Assembly (NCBI GenBank): GCA_963920765.1
Contig: OY987248.1
Location: 8,652,539-8,716,538 of the forward strand
Source of the DNA: Ulota crispa
Taxonomy: Eukaryota; Streptophyta; Bryopsida; Orthotrichales; Orthotrichaceae
Direction of reading: 5' to 3'
Length of the DNA stretch: 64,000 bases
Notes under the pieces: generated by a model
What the model was told of the DNA's origin: nothing
Seen by the model: only the letters and a program-made list of their open reading frames with translations
Database searches by the model: none
Shown here: positions 58,218 through 64,000 of the stretch, piece after piece
How positions within the stretch are numbered: the first letter of the stretch is position 1
How the letters are laid out: every line of letters starts with the position of its first letter
Program-made: the position numbers and the translations under genes

Positions 58218-58742
58218 TTAAAAAATATCCAAAACTATTCAAAAGTCAATAGAATTTTGATTTTATAATTGCAAGGTTTTAATTCCGTAACTTTTCACGA
58301 CTTCATGTTATTTGAAGCTATCAAACTATGAAGGCTATTTTAACAAAATAAGGTTCTTTTTACAAAAAAAACTAACACTAAATAATAATTATTAATGAAT
58401 CCAACCTTTGCCTACAACAATCCTTATGAGATTTGTGAATTCCAAAAAAAAATTTATAAACAAAATCAAAAGGATGGAAATAAACAATTTATTTAAAATT
58501 TCTAAACACCTTCTCTGATTTTAGCTCATAACTTTTGATAAAAAGATTGAAATCCAAAAAAAATTTGTTGGAGGTGAAAGTAAAATACATTTACCAACTT
58601 TTTTTAGTTCTAAGTATTTTAAAAAAAAGTCCTTTAATGGGCGGAAATAGCCTCCAAAGTTTATTGGATTACTAAAGACATGAATATTTAATGTACAAAT
58701 TGAATCATGATACTTCTACGTGCATGTGTATTTACACATTCT

Positions 58743-58812
58743 CTAGTGGCTTTTGAGAGTGTGATAGAGTTGTGGAGTGAGAGGATAGAGGTGGAGGGTT
58801 CAAACCCCACTG
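58743..58812 (+). repeat. tRNA-like segment, possible SINE head
   Basis: GGTTCAAACCCCACTGC looks like a T-arm and RNA polymerase III B box. About 50 bp upstream, TAGTGGCTTTTGAGAG is a weak A-box candidate. A full cloverleaf cannot be drawn, so this is not called a tRNA gene. Confidence 0.3.
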
Positions 58813-59010
58813 CTAGCAGCAGCTGCCCAGGGCTCGGGCAGCTGCCCAGGGGTTCGAGCAGCTGTCCAAACCCTAGGCAGCTGCCACAGGCGCCGGGTAG
58901 TTGCCCCAGGCACTGGGTAGCTGTCCGGTGGTTGGGGCAGCTGCTCGGGGTTTGGGGCAACTACCCGGCGGTTAGGGCAGCTGCCTAGGGCTTTGGCAGC
59001 TGCCCGTCCC
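58812..59010. repeat. GC-rich GGCAGCTGCCC array
   Basis: Roughly nine palindromic CAGCTGCC or AGCTGCCC-type units spaced by about 20 bp, with GGGCTCGGG or GGTTGGGG between them. GC content is far above the surrounding AT-rich DNA. It lies near the right end of the CACTA element. Confidence 0.9.
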
Positions 59011-59255
59011 CTAAAAAGTTCACTTTTTTATAAAATAAAATAAAATTCTATGAAAAAAAAAAATCAAATTGAAAAAAAAAGAATCAAATAGCATAAAATA
59101 CGTAACAGAAATCAACAAAAAATTAATAGAAAATTGTAATTAATCAATAGAAAATCAACAGAAAAGTACTTAAATCAACTTGACCAAATTCACAGAAAAA
59201 ATCAACAGTTTTTGGTTGATATTCTGTTGATTTTGTGCTGAATTTTCTACTAGTG

Positions 59256-59616
59256 AAAAGTGACAATAAAAAGATCATGTCACATGCTCAACTTTTTTGC
59301 AACCTATACAATTTGTGTTCTCTATATTCCATTATTGCAACAGGTTTTGTTAGATTGTTAGACTGTGTGTCTTGTTTGGGTGTAGCAACCTGTAATTTTA
59401 GGTTTGTTTGTAAATGTCACTAAACAACTTGTGGTACATGTAGGTTCTCCTACCTTAGTCAGACCTTCTCCACTCCATTCTCAATCTTTGGAAAATGTAG
59501 ACGTGGCAGGTTGTACGCAATTGATAGGGCTCCATTCTCTCAAGATCAAGAAGTTTTTCTCTTCTTGTCCGCAGGTGGAGAATTGATTGGAGATAACTTT
59601 GCGCCCAAAGTTTTAA
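59256..59616. other. No gene; lone AGGTAGG-type right end
   Basis: GGTTCTCCTACCT ends at 59455 and is followed by TA. A matching left end was not found. Confidence 0.45.
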
Positions 59617-59921
59617 CCCCTGAGCGCCCGCTGAGTTTTTGCCAAAAAAAAAAGCCCCTTTAGACCCCGTCCATTTAAATTGCCGCCCAAGCTTGGATAT
59701 GTAAATCCGAGGGCCCGATTGTAGAATTTGCGAGAGAGGCCTAGGGTGGAGGTGCTAGCAAATTTTAGGGCGGTTTGACTCTATCTTTATTTCTATTAGT
59801 TGGGTAATTGGGTGTATGTGACTTTTGAAGTACTCTTTTATTTTTATCGCACAACTACAGTTCAAAAACTTCAAACTTGCCCTTCAAAAACTAAATGAAA
59901 ATACCCTTGGGCATTTAGGGA
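59617..59921. mobile_element. TTAA-flanked MITE, about 0.3 kb
   Basis: Starts CCCCTGAGCGCCCGC and ends TTGGGCATTTAGGGA, with TTAA at 59613-59616 and 59922-59925. The ends are only partly matched, so it is an older or chimeric copy. Confidence 0.7.
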
Positions 59922-60383
59922 TTAAGATCCAATCAAGCTTCAAGCACTTTCAATGCAACATGTAGAAATCAATATTCTCAGGATTAAGTGAAAAACTAAT
60001 GATTGAGAACAAACGAGGCTAATTGGAGTTTTATGTCTTCATCCAATTGATAATTGCACTCCAAGATACTAAGTACTTGAATAGAAGAGGGAAATCACAC
60101 TTAATTACACTCTCGCTACATTAGTTGGATAACTCCTTTGCAAGAGTTGTGTACAATTCTTTCTTCGGAAACAAATCAAAGGTTGAGTTAAAGTTTGAAT
60201 TGAGCTAGATAGGGAAAAACTAAAAACTAAAAATATATACATATATTAAATATAGAAATAATAATAATAACATTTGAAACTCTAAAGTGGATTAAATTGT
60301 AAAGTAAATATTGTCTTTTTTGTTTTAAAGGGTGGAGAATTATCTCACTAATGAATTGAGTTCTTTCACTCTGCAATAGTATA

Positions 60384-60513
60384 TACTACAAGGAAATCAT
60401 GATCAAATTTATAAAAAGTTGACAAATATTGTGACTTAATCTATAGTATATTGTAGACTAGGTCATAATCTTTGTCAACTTTTTGTATATTTGACCACGG
60501 TTTCTTTGTAGTG
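60384..60513. mobile_element. 130-bp CACTA-type MITE, ATA TSD
   Basis: The right end read inversely is CACTACAAAGAAACCGTGGT. The left end is the same with a T for the first C, continuing ATCAAATTTATAAAAAGTTG. Flanked by ATA (60381-60383, 60514-60516). Confidence 0.88.
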
Positions 60514-61943
60514 ATATATGTCAAAAAAGTCAAAAATTAAATTAGTTCTCGTTTTTTTAATGAGACCAAAGGGTTTTGTGGATCCACTAGAGCTTCCAAC
60601 TCTAACCCACCTCCATTTTCCATAATTTCCAAACAACTTCAACCACTTAAACAACTGAGCCTTTTTAACGTCAATACATGTCACAAATGCAAACTTTTGA
60701 GGCACTTCTTGTGATAAACTACCAACTTGTAGAGCGGAAGGAGCTTGCCATGTTAGGAGCACTACCAACTTCCATGCAACATGAAAAATTTACCATGTTA
60801 GATTCAAAAGATGCCATTGAAGAACTTCAAGTTTGTTGATGCAACCACTTTGTTGTTTGCCTTGCAAAGACAAGGGTTGTGGTACTGGATTGGAGGCCTC
60901 ATAAAATTTACAAAATTCAATTGCAAAAGTATGTACAAAAAAAAAATTAAGCTTAAATCCAAAAAGAACTAGTAATGCAATAATTGGCATCAAAAGTAAA
61001 CTTTACACCTCCAACTTACAAATTTTAAACAATGAAACTAGAAAATAAAAAAGGTGTGAAAGAGAAGTTTCATATTTTTCACTGTAAACTTTCAATAGAT
61101 TTTTTAGTATTGAGCTGTATATCAAAATTGGATGTGGGAGTAGGCAAGCGCAAAGTTGTATCTGATGCCTCATATGCAGACTCTTGCAATTTAAAGTCAT
61201 GTCATCCAGATAAAAAAATTTAAAAAAATTAAACTAAATTGCACTTCAAAATTTTCATAAGCAATGAATGGTATTCTTCTTCCAACAAAAACAAGACTTA
61301 TGTACTCAGATTGTAACACCTAAAAGACCAAATACTCTTGAATTTCATGTAACCAATTCAAGGAATTACAAAGCGGGAAATTAAACTCAAGAGGGACCCA
61401 ACTTTCAAACGACTAGAATGAAGGCAAAAAAATATATATTAAGTGCGGGTAAAGCAAAAGTAAAACACCAAAATTTACGTTTGTGATGATTCACATCAAA
61501 ATCAAAGTAAACACTCAACCGCAATACACAATAAAATCTCAAATACAAAAAGAATTCCAAGAGACACGTTTATTCTTTAAAAATGATCAATTGATTAATA
61601 ATTGTATGAAAAACATAGTATAAATGATAAGAAGCTGTACAGTACAGCACAAAATTGAATGAAAAACTCTAGTTTGTTTTGTTTGGAAAAAAGCGTCCTT
61701 TTAACAATCCAGATCATGAAACAAAATATGAACCTTCTCACCCTTGGAAGTGACTCAATGTTACTCTGATGTTGTCATATTTGGTTTCAGCTTTATATTG
61801 TAATAGCAGCATTGTATTTACTCTGAAGCTGAGATTAATCTAATCTTTTAATAAATTGAAAGTTTGCTGCACAAGGGCGAATGCTTTCTGATCCTGTTTG
61901 ACTTAATTTTGGTGTGCGCTTGTTTGTTGCCTATTTAAATGTT
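60514..61943. other. No gene or element seen
   Basis: AT-rich sequence. Short frames (for example 60475-60768 minus, 61032-61223 plus) show no recognised domain or splice pattern. Confidence 0.4.
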
Positions 61944-62396
61944 GGGAAAATTTGACGGGTACCCCTAGAGTTTGCCATATTTTTGTAGATACCCCTGGTT
62001 TTTCAGAAATTGCCCAAATATCCTTGGACCATGATTTTCAATCCCTTGTTTTATTATGCACACTACAGCAAGCATACTTTAACAACTGTCCACAGTGACT
62101 CGTCCAATTTGACTAAATTTGTCTAAATTGACAAAAAAATGTCCAAAGTGATCAAAAAAACCAAATTGACATGTCCAAATTGACAAAAACTGTCATTTTA
62201 GACATTGTTTCCTTGTAGTGAACGAGGGCAATACAACATAAAAGAAGCAGAGTGCGCACCTGGAAGAGATGTGGCGTGTACAATAAAATACATGCCCAAA
62301 AATTATGCTCTAAGAGTGTTTGTGCAATTTCTGATAAAATTAGGAACATCTATACAAACACCGCAAACTTCGGGGGTATCCATAAAATTTTCCCTC
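61944..62396. mobile_element. 7-bp-TSD-family MITE (copy 4), split by a nested CACTA MITE
   Basis: Starts GGGAAAATTTGACGGGTACC and ends ATCCATAAAATTTTCCCTC. Flanked by AATGTT on both sides (61938-61943, 62397-62402). A 160-bp insertion at 62061-62220 interrupts the middle. Confidence 0.85.
62061..62220. mobile_element. 160-bp CACTA-type MITE nested in the preceding element
   Basis: Starts CACTACAGCAAGC and ends TTTCCTTGTAGTG, rich in AAATTGACAAAAA motifs. No clear 3-bp duplication. Confidence 0.75.
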
Positions 62397-62693
62397 AATG
62401 TTTGATCTGATGGATGATTCTGGTCGTGTATTGTTGCAACTTGTTGAACAAACATTCATCGCATCAAATGGGCTCAAATTGCAATGCAAGATAAGATAGT
62501 TTCTAGTTAGGAGATACGGTTAAGTGTTTTCCCACTGACGATATCTCACTCCAATGTGCATCAAAAGAAAAGAGTGTCCACAAAATGAGTCCCGTGTGCC
62601 AAAAACTCTGAAGGAGCGAGTGTTGCAAAGATTTCAGACGACGAACTGAAAATAAGGTGAGGTAGGAGGTTCTAAAATGGTGCACCTCTTTAA

Positions 62694-63611
62694 CTCATAA
62701 AGGATCAAGCTCCCCTTTTTTTTAGCAACATAATAAATCTGGGGAGGTACTTGTGATTTGAGATTTTCAGGTTGAAATTTTAATAGAATGTGGGAACAAG
62801 GTTTATCTCTCATGTGCACTAAATTTCATGACATTTGGAATTATGAATAAGATGATATGACCTTATACGTCGTTTTTTTCATTCAACGTGCAGCCTTGGG
62901 CAAATTTTAAAATTTTACTTTTTTCAAAAAAATATATTTGAAGGTGGTTTAGGAGATTTATGTGAATGTGGAAAGCTTCGAATCATTCTATTTTTATCAA
63001 TGAGATGAAAGTTATGAGGAGTCTTTGTTTGCAAGCACTTCTAAATTCTCTACTCTAAAATAGACTTTGAAGTCCTTTATTTTACCCAATTCTTAATATT
63101 TTGGAAAAAAAACAAAACCCAAGGATGTAAATTGTTTATTACAACATTACAACCATTGGAATTGGCATTTTTATTTCCATAATTAGAATTCTTAATGATT
63201 TTGTCTTTTGAATCATTCTCTACTTCTTTTTACTTACTATTTTTTTCTCATATGTTGTACAGTTCCAAATGATTTGAATTTTTTTTGACATGTACCTACT
63301 TAGGCGGAATAAGGAATCTAGGGAAGAACCACCAGCTTGGCCTTTTTTCCTTAGGAATTTTACCTTCTAAATGGTAGCTGCCCAGTTTTTCAAAGGACAT
63401 TTTTGAATATTCAAACCATTCTATCTTCTGATCCATGCCGTAGAAAATCTTGATACTTTTTCCACATTTTCTAAAACCGTTCTATGTTTCTATTACAAGA
63501 TCCTATAGTCATATATGCATAAAAATGTTTTCATTTCCAAATTTGGTTGATGCTCTAAAAATGACAATTTTGGAGAGTTTTTGGTGCAAATGTTGCTTGG
63601 TCCTTTAGGGG
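62694..63611. mobile_element. TTAA-type element, 0.92-kb subfamily (copy 2)
   Basis: Starts CTCATAAAGGATCAAG after TTAA (62690-62693) and ends TTGGTCCTTTAGGGG before ATAA (63612-63615). It landed inside an AGGTAGGAGG-type end (62659-62690). Confidence 0.82.
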
Positions 63612-63615
63612 ATAA

Positions 63616-64000
63616 CCCCTCAATGACCAACTGTCCCTTGAGGGAACAGTTGGGGTTTGGGCATGTACTTATAGCTAAACTATTTTGTGTGATTTTTTGA
63701 AACTTTTGTCAAAAATGGGGAATTCAAAAACATGAGTGGGCATCTAATTTTCTTTTTATTCTGACATTAATTGAAGAAGTTATGAATGAAATTTTGAAAA
63801 ATGGAGGAGGGTGGTTAACCCAAGAAAATAAATTAAGAATTGCATTTTTTTCAAATAAAAATCTGAAATTGGTTCTTTAGATTTATATATATGTGGGAAG
63901 CTTTGAATCATTTAGTTTTGATTGATGAGTGAACAGTTTTGGTTTGCTAGTAGGTATGGGACTCCCAAACCTCCATTCCTTTTGCCCCTTGTAAACCTTG
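63616..64000. mobile_element. TTAA-type element, 0.92-kb subfamily (copy 3, cut by window edge)
   Basis: Starts CCCCTCAATGACCAACTGTC directly after the ATAA that ends copy 2, then GTTTGGGCATGTACTTAT and TTTTTTGAAACTTTTG as in the 54910 copy. Confidence 0.8.

Larger units (their letters stand above)
56372..59255. mobile_element. Non-autonomous CACTA element, 2.9 kb, AAA TSD
   Basis: Starts CACTAGTAGAAAA and ends TTTTCTACTAGTG, an exact 13-bp inverted repeat with the CACTA signature. It is flanked by AAA (56369-56371, 59256-59258), the expected 3-bp duplication. Subterminal AACAGAAAA and TTGATTT motifs occur near both ends. No transposase coding region remains; the interior is minisatellite, a nested MITE and a GC-rich array. 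Confidence 0.92.

Noticed and set aside
58812..59010. CRISPR-like palindromic repeats with spacers
   Set aside because: Spacer sequences are themselves repetitive GC-rich variants; the setting is inside a CACTA transposon.
1..64000. LTR retrotransposons, LINEs, rRNA genes or bona fide tRNA genes
   Set aside because: No reverse-transcriptase or integrase frames, paired LTRs, rRNA signatures or complete cloverleafs were seen; only one weak tRNA-like segment at 58743.

Overview
The window looks like nuclear DNA of a land plant or a close algal relative. It is AT-rich and intron-bearing, holds few genes, and is crowded with small non-autonomous DNA transposons. The proteins that can be recognised are plant-like: a DNA polymerase lambda ending in a GFPWLEP signature, a CENP-C with the plant form of the CENP-C motif, and eL30. 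TTTAGGG-type motifs, Stowaway-like ends (CTCCCTCTGTCC) and a CACTAGTAGAAAA-ended CACTA element also point to plants. A FAM228-like protein, whose family is mainly known from animals with flagellated sperm, suggests (inference only) a streptophyte with motile sperm, such as a charophyte, bryophyte or fern. The species cannot be named from sequence alone.

Layout. 1-2.7 kb: transposon debris and a minisatellite. 2.77-10.79 kb (+): POLL, 13 exons that join into 549 codons, with a probable GC-AG intron. 10.8-22.1 kb: no convincing gene, but many MITEs, a degenerate Tc1/mariner-like transposase and a large foldback. 22.17-26.55 kb (-): the CENP-C locus. 27-32.7 kb: MITEs. 32.73-34.05 kb (-): an RlmN-type radical-SAM rRNA methyltransferase with a probable organelle transit peptide. 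38.25-38.59 kb (+): RPL30, its 3' end copied twice more in tandem. 43.4-47.0 kb (-): FAM228-like gene, three exons. 49.2-54.5 kb (-): several short unidentified reading frames, one with its start-codon region amplified in tandem. 54.9-64 kb: nested transposons, including a 2.9 kb CACTA element flanked by AAA.

The genes do not form a pathway. They are housekeeping genes for repair, kinetochore, rRNA modification and ribosome, plus a possible ciliary gene. The main structural story is the repeat landscape. At least eight MITE families can be separated by terminal inverted repeats and target-site duplications: TA with Stowaway ends, TA with AGGTAGG ends, TTAA with CCCYTNA ends, 8 bp, 7 bp, and 3 bp CACTA types among them. 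Several are nested, and in a few cases the empty site can be read inside this window. A second theme is tandem duplication at gene ends (POLL, RLMN, RPL30, FAM228 upstream and the 51.9 kb ORF), sometimes copying start codons or the terminal coding segment.
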